Part shown: positions 43,404 to 50,898 of the stretch, piece by piece | How the letters are laid out: the number at the start of each line of letters is the position of its first letter | Numbering within the stretch: position 1 is the first letter of the stretch | NCBI RefSeq assembly: GCF_003991135.1 | Contig: NZ_CP016379.1 | Coordinates: forward strand, 248,001 to 312,000 | Direction: 5' to 3' | Length of the DNA: 64,000 nt | Source: Anoxybacter fermentans | Lineage (GTDB): Bacteria > Bacillota > Halanaerobiia > DY22613 | Notes under the pieces: generated by a model | What the model saw: the letters and a program-made list of their open reading frames with translations, nothing else | What the model was told of the DNA's origin: nothing | The model's database searches: none | Program-made: the position numbers and the translations under genes

Positions 43404-44359
43404 ATGAGAAAAAAATATTATATGTAGTTGTTGGGGTGGTTCTGGTAGCTTTAATCGGTGCGTACTATTTTCTTAAGGCTCCAGCAAAAGAAGTTTCCAT
43501 TAATGAAAGTAAGTACAGCAAATATGCAAATCCCAAGGCTTTAATCAGTCCTAAAGAATTAAAAGAAATGTTAGGTCGTGATGATGTGGTTATTGTTGAC
43601 TTTAGAAGAAGTGCTAAATATATGTTGGAGCACATTCCAGGAGCTGTTAATGCCTGGAGAAGTGAAGAGGAAAATCCTGATCATCAATATGGTGGAATGA
43701 GAGCTACTCCAGAGCAGTTTAAAAACTTTCTTGAGAGCAAAGGAATTAGTAATGATACCACTGTAGTTATCTATGATGAAAAAGGTGACTATGATGCTGC
43801 CCGGATGTGGTGGATTATGGCTCTTTATGGTCATGATCTTGAAAAAATTCGTCTCTTAGATGGTGGTTTGCCGGCCTGGAAAGGTAGTGGTTATGAAACT
43901 ACTACAGCTAAACCAAAAATTAAACGCGGTCATTACGTAATGGATGAGAGCAAATTCCGTATGGAATTGTTGGCTGAAGTGGACGAAGTAATTGCTGAAT
44001 TAAATAATAAAAATACCGTTATTCTGGACACCCGTTCTTGGGAGGAGTATACAGGTGCTACACTGAAAAGGGGTGCTTCCCGCAAAGGTCGGATTCCCGG
44101 TGCGCCCTGGATAGAGTGGAAAGAGGCAGTAAATGAAGATTGGACTTTCAAGAGCTATGATGAATTAAAGGCTCTATATGAAGCTAAAGGAGTAACTCCT
44201 GACAAAAAGATTATCCCCTATTGCCAGTCAGCAGTTCGCTCTGCTCATACAACTTTTGTTTTAACTCAGTTATTGGGTTATAAAAATGTTAAAAACTATG
44301 ATGGTTCCTGGATTGAATGGTCTGCCCGTAAAGATTTACCAATTGAGACAGGTGAATAA
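43404..44359 (+). CDS. Two-domain rhodanese (thiosulfate sulfurtransferase) with apparent frameshift at the 5' end
   Basis: From GTG 43436 onward 307 residues are in frame. The natural start appears to be ATG 43404, 8 nt after AGGGGGA: with one extra A in the run of seven A at 43409-43415 the reading becomes MRKK, then ILYVVVGVVLVALIGAYYFL, a good signal or anchor sequence. As written, that frame stops at TAG 43425. Two rhodanese domains follow. The first (about 40-160) has VIVDFRRSAKYMLEHIPGA but no active Cys. The second (about 190-305) has VILDTRSWEEYTG and the loop YCQSAVRSAHT with the catalytic Cys. It resembles SseA/YnjE and is probably exported and membrane-anchored. Confidence 0.86.
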
Positions 44360-44371
44360 TTTCTAAAGAAA

Positions 44372-44393
44372 GAGGGGGAGTTAAATCCCCCTC
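44372..44393 (+). other. Intercistronic stem-loop
   Basis: GAGGGGG pairs perfectly with CCCCCTC across 8 nt, but no T tract follows. It may be an RNA processing or stability element between the rhodanese and TVP38 genes. Confidence 0.5.
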
Positions 44394-44421
44394 AATAATA
44401 AGTTTGAAAAGGGGTGTCAAA

Positions 44422-45114
44422 ATGTCAGAAAAAAAGAATAATAAGCTGAAATTGGTCATCATTGTTGGTGTTTTAGCAATCATCATTTTCTTGTTGAAAC
44501 GTTATGGTGTTTTTGAATATATGAAGGATTTCAGGGCTATTAAGGAGTGGATTGATGGTTTTGGAGTCTGGGGTCCTGTTGTTTACATTCTTGTATATAT
44601 AGCATGTTGTCTTTTCTTTTTACCTGGTCTTCCCATTACTATAGTAGGTGGTCTGGTATTTGGTTCTATCTGGGGTACTATTTATGTTTCCATTGGCTCA
44701 ACTATTGGTGCTTCTCTTGCTTTTCTTATTGCACGGTATGCTGCAAGAGATATGGTTGAAAGCTGGGTAGCTAATAATCCTCAATTTAAAAAGATTGATG
44801 AAGGTGTAGAAAAGCAAGGCTGGCGGATGCTTATGATTACCCGTCTGGTCCCTATTTTCCCCTTTAATTTACAAAACTTTGCTTATGGTTTGACAAAAAT
44901 TAAGTTCAGCACCTATGTACTGGTCTCCTGGATTTGTATGCTTCCTGGAACTATAGCCTATGTATTTGCTGCAGGTTCTCTATCCAGCGGTCAGGGAGAT
45001 ATTAAAAAGACATTGATTTATCTGGGAATTGCTGCAGTATTCTTTGTAATTCTATCCCTGATTCCAGGGTGGATTAAAAAGAAATATGATCTGGATGAGA
45101 CAGTAGCAAAATAA
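44422..45114 (+). CDS. TVP38/TMEM64 (DedA/VTT) family membrane protein
   Basis: A 230-residue membrane protein starting at ATG 44422 after AAAAGGGGTG. The VTT/SNARE-associated domain is clear: GPVVYILVYIACCLFFLPG, the GSIWGTIYVSIGSTIGASLAFLIARY segment, ITRLVPIFPFNLQNFAYGLT and the terminal helices. E. coli carries two relatives (ydjX, ydjZ) at the head of its ydj-ynj cluster. The role in sulfur metabolism is unknown; family members move lipids or maintain membranes. It ends the cluster at a strong terminator. Confidence 0.9.
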   Translation: MSEKKNNKLKLVIIVGVLAIIIFLLKRYGVFEYMKDFRAIKEWIDGFGVWGPVVYILVYIACCLFFLPGLPITIVGGLVFGSIWGTIYVSIGSTIGASLAFLIARYAARDMVESWVANNPQFKKIDEGVEKQGWRMLMITRLVPIFPFNLQNFAYGLTKIKFSTYVLVSWICMLPGTIAYVFAAGSLSSGQGDIKKTLIYLGIAAVFFVILSLIPGWIKKKYDLDETVAK

Positions 45115-45118
45115 TATA

Positions 45119-45154
45119 AAGCTCTTATCCCGGATTCGGGGTAAGAGCTTTTTT
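45119..45154 (+). terminator. Rho-independent terminator closing the sulfur cluster
   Basis: AAGCTCTTATCCCG pairs with CGGGGTAAGAGCTT, followed by TTTT. Confidence 0.9.
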
Positions 45155-45205
45155 AGTGTTTAGGAAATTATACTTTTTGTAGGTTGTGGATAACATTATG
45201 ATCAA

Positions 45206-45410
45206 ACTGCAAAAGCTAATTTTGAGCGATATTGAAATTTTTCGTTAAAACATCTTAGTGAGATCGAAGGAGAAATAAGGCCTCATCACAGGAAGTGATG
45301 AGCTAATCAAGGGCCAGGAGGGCCCTTTGATTAGGGAGCCTTATTTCGACTGAGATTGAACTTTAGATGGTTCGAAAAATTTCACTGTGAAGCGAAAAAT
45401 TAGCTTTGTT
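45206..45410. repeat. Palindromic intergenic element, copy 12 (last copy, variant right end)
   Basis: A nearly full copy with both apical hairpins. On its left it is preceded by the 31-bp DnaA-box segment (45181-45211) also found at 20504. On its right TTAGCTTTGTT leads into the AATGCCC/GGGCATT hairpin (45412-45428) also found after copy 9. No further copy is seen to position 64000. Confidence 0.9.
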
Positions 45411-45548
45411 CAATGCCCGAAGGGCATTTTGTTCTTAATAATCCCGAAAAGGCAGAGAATAATAATGCAGCAATTTAACCGTTGATTTTTTTTAAAAAAG
45501 GTTATACTAACTTAAAAGCAATAGACAAAAAAAAAGGAGTGAAAATTT

Positions 45549-45950
45549 ATGCCCCATGAACACAGTCCAAAGGTAAAATGTGTTGTAAATACCTGTACTC
45601 ATTATGTTCCCGGTGATTTATGCGGTGCAGCCAATATTGATGTGATACATGAAGAAGAAGGAAAGATGTCTAAGAATTCAGAACAGACCCAGTGTAAGAC
45701 CTTTCAGATAAGATCCAGTTTTAGCAATATACTGGGGTCTTTAGATAATGTAAATCTGACCGGTGCATTAAGTGAACCTTTTATTTCTGGTACACAGTTA
45801 ACTCCATCTGTAACCTGTATTGTTGATTCCTGCAAATATTGGGATAAGGGGGATCTATGCGGAGCAGAAAAAATATATATTAGTGGAAGAGATGCAGATG
45901 AGTGTCAGGATACCAACTGTGCAACTTATCTTCCTAATAATGAAGGTTAG
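45549..45950 (+). CDS. DUF1540 domain-containing protein (two Cys motifs)
   Basis: A 133-residue protein starting at ATG 45549 after AAAAGGAGTG. Two copies of the DUF1540 pattern are present: VKCVVNTCTHYVPGDLCGAANIDV with a later QCKTF, and VTCIVDSCKYWDKGDLCGAEKIYI with a later NCATYL. Each supplies four Cys, suggesting two metal or Fe-S sites. DUF1540 proteins are common in anaerobic and spore-forming Firmicutes, and their function is unknown. It has its own terminator. Confidence 0.9.
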   Translation: MPHEHSPKVKCVVNTCTHYVPGDLCGAANIDVIHEEEGKMSKNSEQTQCKTFQIRSSFSNILGSLDNVNLTGALSEPFISGTQLTPSVTCIVDSCKYWDKGDLCGAEKIYISGRDADECQDTNCATYLPNNEG

Positions 45951-45979
45951 AAGGCCAATTTTCTGGCCTTCATTTTTTA
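45950..45979 (+). terminator. Rho-independent terminator after the DUF1540 gene
   Basis: GAAGGCCA pairs with TGGCCTTC across ATTTTC, followed by ATTTTTT. Confidence 0.9.
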
Positions 45980-46069
45980 AATAGCATGATAAAATTATTA
46001 AAATAGCAAGGAGATAGCATAGAATTGACGAATAGTTAAACTGGAAAAATTTTTAGAGAGGTGATAATA

Positions 46070-46738
46070 GTGAAAAAGTTACTTGTTTTAGTCTGGCTTT
46101 TATTAGTAATCTCTCTTCCAGTTATGGCAGAGGAGGAAGAAAATCCATTTGTAAATATGGATTTTAAAGGTGGTGGAAGTTTTGGCCTGGGATATATGAA
46201 ATTAAACATGGGTGGTTTTAAGGAAGAGATAGCTAGGGCTGGATACCCTGAGTTAGAGGACGGAATGTTAGTTTATGGTGGTGGCAGCCTTATCGGATTT
46301 AGGGATGGATTACGTTGTGGAGGTTTTGGTTATGGAGGAGAAGTGGTTGTAGAAGGTGCTAATGGTGGATTAAGTCAACTGAACTTTGCCGCCGGTGGGG
46401 CTGACTTAGAATATGGATTTGTTCTTCAGGATAAATTGGACATTGGTATCGGTATGATCTTTGGTGGTGGTACTTATGAGTTAACTTTGCGTAAGAATAC
46501 TTTACAGAATATAAATGAACCCAACCAAATACATCTGACTAACACCTTCTTTATTGTTGGTCCAAAAGTAACTCTCCAATATCAGGTGGTTGAGTGGTGT
46601 ACCATTCAAGGAATTATAAATTACATATACAGTATTGGTAATGATCAGTGGAAGGATGTAAATTATAGAACTGATGCAGTTCCACCATTGCGGGTCAATG
46701 GAACTATGATTGGGGTGAATCTTCAACTTATGTATTAA
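46070..46738 (+). CDS. Predicted outer-membrane beta-barrel protein
   Basis: A 222-residue secreted protein. GTG 46070 is preferred because the AGAGAGG site lies just upstream; a GTG at 46061 would overlap it. The signal peptide is VKKLLVLVWLLLVISLPVMA. The mature part is glycine-rich with alternating strands (GGGSFGLGYMKLNMGG, FGYGGEVVVEGANGG, LDIGIGMIFGGGTYEL, FIVGPKVTLQYQV) and ends with VNLQLMY, a terminal aromatic. This suggests an outer-membrane barrel like the one at 19592, though the two do not look closely related. Function is unknown. Confidence 0.65.
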   Translation: MKKLLVLVWLLLVISLPVMAEEEENPFVNMDFKGGGSFGLGYMKLNMGGFKEEIARAGYPELEDGMLVYGGGSLIGFRDGLRCGGFGYGGEVVVEGANGGLSQLNFAAGGADLEYGFVLQDKLDIGIGMIFGGGTYELTLRKNTLQNINEPNQIHLTNTFFIVGPKVTLQYQVVEWCTIQGIINYIYSIGNDQWKDVNYRTDAVPPLRVNGTMIGVNLQLMY

Positions 46739-46813
46739 TTCAGAAAAGAGCTAGCCGGGAAATCGATATTTAATGATTATTGTGCAATTTTTGTAAAAAT
46801 TATTATAAAAACC

Positions 46814-46842
46814 TTGACAGCGAATATTAGGTATGCTAAAAT
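46814..46842 (+). promoter_or_regulatory. Strong promoter-like sequence
   Basis: TTGACA (46814-46819) and TAAAAT (46837-46842) have a 17-nt spacer. The first start codon downstream is nearly 190 nt away, so the leader is long or is an independent RNA. Confidence 0.78.
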
Positions 46843-46848
46843 TTGTAT

Positions 46849-47000
46849 ATAGACAATAATTCGTTTTAAGTGAATAATTTAGAATTTTTTTGAATTTATT
46901 TTAACTGTGTGCATAATAGTTTTGCCTAAAACTGGAGCAATCGGGAGTAATCCCCGCCAGGTCCTCCTCACCACCTGATTGCTCCTGTTTTATTTATTTT
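46849..47000 (+). ncRNA. Candidate small RNA or long 5' leader with terminator
   Basis: Downstream of the promoter at 46814 a ~150-nt stretch lacks any ORF. It ends in a stem GGAGCAATC/GATTGCTCC with a C-rich loop containing AATCCCCGCCAGGTCC, followed by TGTTTTATTTATTTTTT. The stem and T tract form an intrinsic terminator. It could release a small RNA or act as an attenuator for the gene at 47032. I find no match to a known RNA family by eye. Confidence 0.45.
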
Positions 47001-47031
47001 TTAAAATTGATGAAGGGAGTAAAGGTTGGGC

Positions 47032-47235
47032 ATGCAGTTAAGAGAAGTGAAAAAATTTGAAGAAAAAGTTTTTTATCTTTACCAACAGATTGAAAATGAA
47101 CTAATTGAAGAATTGAGTATTTTAGATAAGTTAACTGATTTAAATCAAATCTTTAAGGATAATGATTTGATTGCTTTGTGTCGGATTTATGAAAGCTATT
47201 GTAATCGGGACCATTTTAATTCAAAGGTAGGATAG
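47032..47235 (+). CDS. Small hypothetical protein
   Basis: A 67-residue acidic helical protein (MQLREVKKFEEKVFYLYQQI..., later LIALCRIYESYCNRDHF) starting at ATG 47032, with AAGG and GGGAG sites upstream. It is rich in Glu and Leu, has two Cys near the C-terminus and no transmembrane segment. It lies between two terminator hairpins. I do not recognise the family. Confidence 0.55.
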   Translation: MQLREVKKFEEKVFYLYQQIENELIEELSILDKLTDLNQIFKDNDLIALCRIYESYCNRDHFNSKVG

Positions 47236-47275
47236 AGAAAGCCCTTCGGTCATGATGACTGAAAGGCTTTCTTTT
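47236..47275 (+). terminator. Rho-independent terminator
   Basis: AGAAAGCC and GGCTTTCT form a long imperfect stem around the TTC/GAA pairing, followed by TTTAT. Confidence 0.85.
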
Positions 47276-47370
47276 ATATAATGGGTGTATGGAAAGATAC
47301 ACCCTTATTTTAAGTCTATTAATCAGCTATAAAAGAAACAATATATAAATTTTTACAATTGAATCGTCGT

Positions 47371-47445
47371 GGTTTTCCATTCACCGGTGGCTGGATTAGT
47401 ATATATTATGCTATTGATAAAGATTGTGTGAATATACTGATGTAG
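47371..47445 (+). pseudogene. Fragment A of a decayed duplicated gene
   Basis: One frame reads GFPFTGGWISIYYAIDKDCV to a TAG at 47443, without a start codon. It resembles fragment B at 47650 (SITGDFANIYYDNEDEFV). The rest of 47276-47513 shows only the palindrome GGGCGTAC/GTACGCCC (47482-47502). Confidence 0.4.
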
Positions 47446-47513
47446 TTATAAAAATATTATTTAGGAGATTAAATACGTGTTGGGCGTACTTGATGTACGC
47501 CCGTTAGTTTTGA

Positions 47514-47597
47514 TTAGTCACGGCAGCAGCATATGATGATAATAACGAGTGCCAGAAAATAAAAAAACTCTCTATCTATTCCATGATGATGATCCAT
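47514..47597 (-). CDS. 27-residue membrane peptide
   Basis: On the minus strand an ATG (47597) follows AAGGGGGATAGCAAGG. It opens a 27-codon frame: MDHHHGIDREFFYFL, then ALVIIIICCC and the end RD. The layout is a polar His-rich head, one hydrophobic helix and a triple-Cys end. The stop TAA lies at 47516-47514 and the palindrome GGGCGTAC/GTACGCCC follows downstream. The shape resembles the very small membrane peptides of Firmicutes (YjcZ-like), but I cannot assign a family. Comparative evidence would be needed to call it real. Confidence 0.5.
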   Translation of the reverse strand: MDHHHGIDREFFYFLALVIIIICCCRD

Positions 47598-47649
47598 CCT
47601 TGCTATCCCCCTTTATTAGTGTTATAGATTTTTTTGTAGTTAAAACGCC

Positions 47650-47850
47650 TTAGCTTTCAATCACCGGTGATTTTGCTAATATATATTATGATAATGAAGA
47701 TGAATTTGTGAGATATGGATAAGATTATAGGCAAAAAGATATAACTTTTTATACAGTTGAAAATAAAAAAGAAAGTATTTATGACGTTAATAAAGAAAAA
47801 AATTACTAAATTACAGGAATTTTATTGTCTAATGGAGAAGTATAAAAAAG
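47650..47850 (+). pseudogene. Fragment B of a decayed duplicated gene
   Basis: In one frame the sequence reads LSITGDFANIYYDNEDEFVR, a stop, then QKDITFYTVENKKESIYDVN, another stop, then ITGILLSNGEV. Protein-like composition interrupted by stops indicates decay. It resembles fragment A at 47371, so the original was probably duplicated in tandem. Confidence 0.4.
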
Positions 47851-48070
47851 GTGGGGTAGGCAGATTTATTATAATAACTCGGATGAAGGGATTAACTAAT
47901 TTAGTTCAAGATAATTCTTTATAGATGTATATGATGAAATAAAAATGTAAAGAAAGTTTTATACTTTTTGTTTAAGTGATATACTGTATAACTGATTGCT
48001 TATCTTATTACAGGAAGTATGTCTGGCAAAGTAAAAATGGAGTATTTGGCCAAGTAATTATACAAAAAAT

Positions 48071-48230
48071 ATTCAAATTACAGCTTTATATGGAGAAAAG
48101 GGTATGATAGGCTAAATAGCCTGCCAAATTAGCTTCTGCCCGCATTTGTCTTAAATCATACTCTTAGAGGCTCCATGCCAAGCTGTAATTTGAATCACAT
48201 TTAATGAATAAAAATACGACCAAATGCGGG
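48071..48230. other. Non-coding segment with interleaved inverted repeats
   Basis: Arm A (48071-48093, ATTCAAATTACAGCTT...TGG) pairs with A' (48173-48195). Arm B CCCGCATTTG (48139-48148) pairs with B' CAAATGCGGG (48221-48230). The order A-B-A'-B' is that of a pseudoknot. A small hairpin AGGCT-AAAT-AGCCT (48109-48122) lies within. No ORF covers the segment. Confidence 0.6.
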
Positions 48231-48268
48231 ATTTTTATATGGCTAAAAATACAGGAAGGAGTCTACTG

Positions 48269-48665
48269 ATGAATAAAATAATTGTAATATCTAATTCGTA
48301 TCTCGAAAGTTATGACCGTTTTGATAAAGAATCAAGGAAAATTATTAGAAAAAGTTTAACAGTGTTTGCAAAACAGAATAAGGGTCATGGATTAAGATAG
48401 AATTAAATGCGATAGGAAATTTAGAAGTGCTAGAATTAACGATGATTTCCGATTGATTTTTGTATAAGTATCCAAAAATATATTATACGTAGACCATCAT
48501 AATGAGGCATATAAATGGGCAAAAGGAAAATACTTAAAATCAAATGATTTTGGTGCACTATATTTGCATGATGATAAATTGGAAGTAAAGAAGTTTCATG
48601 ATGATGCTGTTTCACATGATCTTTTTTTCAATATACCTAGTAGACCTCAGCTATTAAAAAGATAG
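48269..48665 (+). pseudogene. Decayed 5' part of a gene with RelE-like fold (UvrD-type helicase N-terminus?)
   Basis: ATG 48269 follows AGGAAGGA and reads MNKIIVISNSYLESYDRFDK and on to KQNKGHGLR, then stops. After frameshifts the reading continues as CDRKFRSARINDDFRLIFV, a stop, then NILYVDHHNEAYKWAKGKYL and DDKLEVKKFHDDA, to a stop at 48665. The VDHHNEAYKWA pattern is typical of the RelE-like N-terminal domain found on some UvrD/Rep-type helicases and of stand-alone RelE toxins. Several disruptions show it is not functional. Confidence 0.6.
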
Positions 48666-48848
48666 GATATGATGTATGAGTTGGTAACACTGGTTATGCC
48701 TAAAACTATACCTGATAATAGTGGATTTAATTTAATTGTTCATATTTGTACTAATTTAGCTTATTGACAGAAGGATATTGTAGAGAAATATCGAAAGATA
48801 AAAATGGTAAAATGTTTTTACTAATTTAATTAAACGGTGGTATTAATT

Positions 48849-50894
48849 ATGAGTTTAAAAAGTATTCCTTTGATTGGTACTTATAGAACAAGTGATAATG
48901 ACCTTCTTTCAGAATTTTATATCCCTTGTCTTGCTAATTCTATAAAATATGACAGAGCTGTGGGTTATTTTAATTCATCTATTTTAAATTACATTTCGAA
49001 CGGATTGTATCAATTTATTTTAAATAATGGAAAAATGAGATTAGTCTGTGGAGTAGAATTATCAAATCAGGATTTTCAGGCAATAAAAGAGGGGTATAGT
49101 TACAGAAAAATTATTGAACAAAATTTAAATAAGCAGGTGGATTTATTATTAGAAAATCATGACCAAGCAAATATAAAAAACCTATGTTGGTTAATTAAAA
49201 CGGGGAATTTAGATATTAAGATTGCAATTAGAAAATTGGATGATTTAAATATTGACATAAATAATATAAATATAATTTATCATGAAAAATTTGGAATTTT
49301 CACAGATTCATTAGGTAATAAAGTGGTATTTGCAGGGTCGCTTAATGAATCAGCCAATGGGTGGATATATAATTTTGAATCTTTTGACGTTTTTTGGAGC
49401 TGGCAAAAAGAATTTGTTGATAGAGTTCAAGATAGAGTTGATTATTTTGAACGACTTTGGGCAAATATTACTCCTAATGTTCAAGTATATGAGTTTCCAA
49501 AAGCAGTGAAAGAAAAGTTGATAGAAGTAGCACCATCTGAGCCTATAGATAAAGTTTATCCTTTAAAAGTTTTAATTAGAAATGAGAAAAAGAAAAAAAT
49601 TATCCCACGGGATTATCAATTACAAGCTGTTAAAAAATGGAAAGAAAATAACTATAAAGGTTTATTTGAGATGGCTACCGGTACAGGTAAAACTATTACA
49701 GCGATTTTATGTGCTGAAGAATTTATAAAAGATCATTGTTCTACATTAGTTATTATTGTGTGTCCATATCAGCATTTAGTTGATCAATGGAGACGAGAAT
49801 TAAATAAATTTAATTATGAAGTTTTATGTTGTTATCAAAATAAAAATTTATGGGAGAATAAATTGATTAATAATATTGTTGATTTAAATATTGGATTATC
49901 TAAATATAAATTTGTTATTACCACATCTGCTACAGCCTCAATGGAGCCATTTCAAAGAGCTCTTAAAAGGATTAGATCTGGAGTAAATGTACTTTTAATT
50001 GGAGATGAAGCTCATAATCTTGGTGCTAGGTGTCGACAATTAATTCTTAAAGATGATTTTTCTGGTAGAATTGGGCTTAGTGCTACTCCACGAAGATGGT
50101 ATGATGAGGCTGGTACAGAAGTTTTATATAAATATTTTGATAAGGTAGTTTTTACTTATAACCTTAAAGATGCCATTGAAAAAGGTAATTTAACTCCGTA
50201 TGAATATTATCCTATTTTGGTTGAATTTAATGAAGAAGAATTTGAAAAGTATGAAAAATTATCATCAAAAATTGCAAAATTATTATCAAGTGGTGTACCA
50301 GAAGATGATGAAAGTTTGAAAAGATTAATGATGCAAAGAGCGAATATAGTGAATAATGTAGAAAACAAAATGAAAGAATTTTTAAAGTTATTAAAACAAG
50401 ATAAGGATTTAACATATACTTTAGTTTATACTTCGCCAGGTCAAATAGAAAAAGTACAGAATGTACTTGCTGAACAAAACATATTTTATCAAAGATTCAC
50501 AGCAAGAGAAAGTAATAAAGAACGAAAAAAGATTCTCAAGTTATTTTCAGATGGGGATGTTAGTGTTTTAGTTGCTATGCATTGTCTTGATGAAGGAGTA
50601 GATATACCTGCTATAAAAAAAGCATTTATTTTAGCAAGTAGTACTAATCCAAAGGAGTTTATTCAGCGTCGTGGACGAGTTTTACGTAAACACCCTGGAA
50701 AGGAAAAGGCAATTATTTATGATTTTATTGCCATTCCGCCTTTAGGATTTAAGGTTTCACCAGCTACACGGTCTATTGTAAAACGCGAATTAGCTCGATT
50801 TAAAGAATTTGCTGATTTAGCTTGTAATAAATATCAAGCTAGGAGTATTGTTTTTGATTTGGCTAATTATTACAATCTTTTAGATGAGGTGTGA
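48849..50894 (+). CDS. PLD-domain SF2 helicase, phosphorothioation-linked restriction type (PbeA-like)
   Basis: A 681-residue protein starting at ATG 48849, 8 nt after ACGGTGG. The N-terminal phospholipase-D-like domain (about 20-200) includes KYDRAVGYFNSSILNYI and the HxK-type active site YHEKFGIFTD followed by FAGSLNESANGW. SF2 helicase core: RDYQLQAVKKW, EMATGTGKTITAI (Walker A, about 280), LLIGDEAHNLGA (DEAH box), GRIGLSATPRRW, VLVAMHCLDEGVDIPAIKKA and FIQRRGRVLRKHPGK. Such PLD-helicases are annotated as restriction components of DNA phosphorothioation systems. It is the first gene of a four-gene operon facing the dnd genes. Confidence 0.82.
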   Translation: MSLKSIPLIGTYRTSDNDLLSEFYIPCLANSIKYDRAVGYFNSSILNYISNGLYQFILNNGKMRLVCGVELSNQDFQAIKEGYSYRKIIEQNLNKQVDLLLENHDQANIKNLCWLIKTGNLDIKIAIRKLDDLNIDINNINIIYHEKFGIFTDSLGNKVVFAGSLNESANGWIYNFESFDVFWSWQKEFVDRVQDRVDYFERLWANITPNVQVYEFPKAVKEKLIEVAPSEPIDKVYPLKVLIRNEKKKKIIPRDYQLQAVKKWKENNYKGLFEMATGTGKTITAILCAEEFIKDHCSTLVIIVCPYQHLVDQWRRELNKFNYEVLCCYQNKNLWENKLINNIVDLNIGLSKYKFVITTSATASMEPFQRALKRIRSGVNVLLIGDEAHNLGARCRQLILKDDFSGRIGLSATPRRWYDEAGTEVLYKYFDKVVFTYNLKDAIEKGNLTPYEYYPILVEFNEEEFEKYEKLSSKIAKLLSSGVPEDDESLKRLMMQRANIVNNVENKMKEFLKLLKQDKDLTYTLVYTSPGQIEKVQNVLAEQNIFYQRFTARESNKERKKILKLFSDGDVSVLVAMHCLDEGVDIPAIKKAFILASSTNPKEFIQRRGRVLRKHPGKEKAIIYDFIAIPPLGFKVSPATRSIVKRELARFKEFADLACNKYQARSIVFDLANYYNLLDEV

Positions 50895-50898
50895 TAAT

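Noticed and set aside
1669-45410. CRISPR array interpretation of the repeated sequences
   Set aside because: The copies are ~200 bp, separated by whole genes and lack regular spacers; no cas genes are present.
46920-47000. SRP or 6S RNA at the C-rich hairpin
   Set aside because: CCAGGTCC recalls SRP RNA, but the conserved tetraloop and asymmetric loop are absent and the length is wrong.
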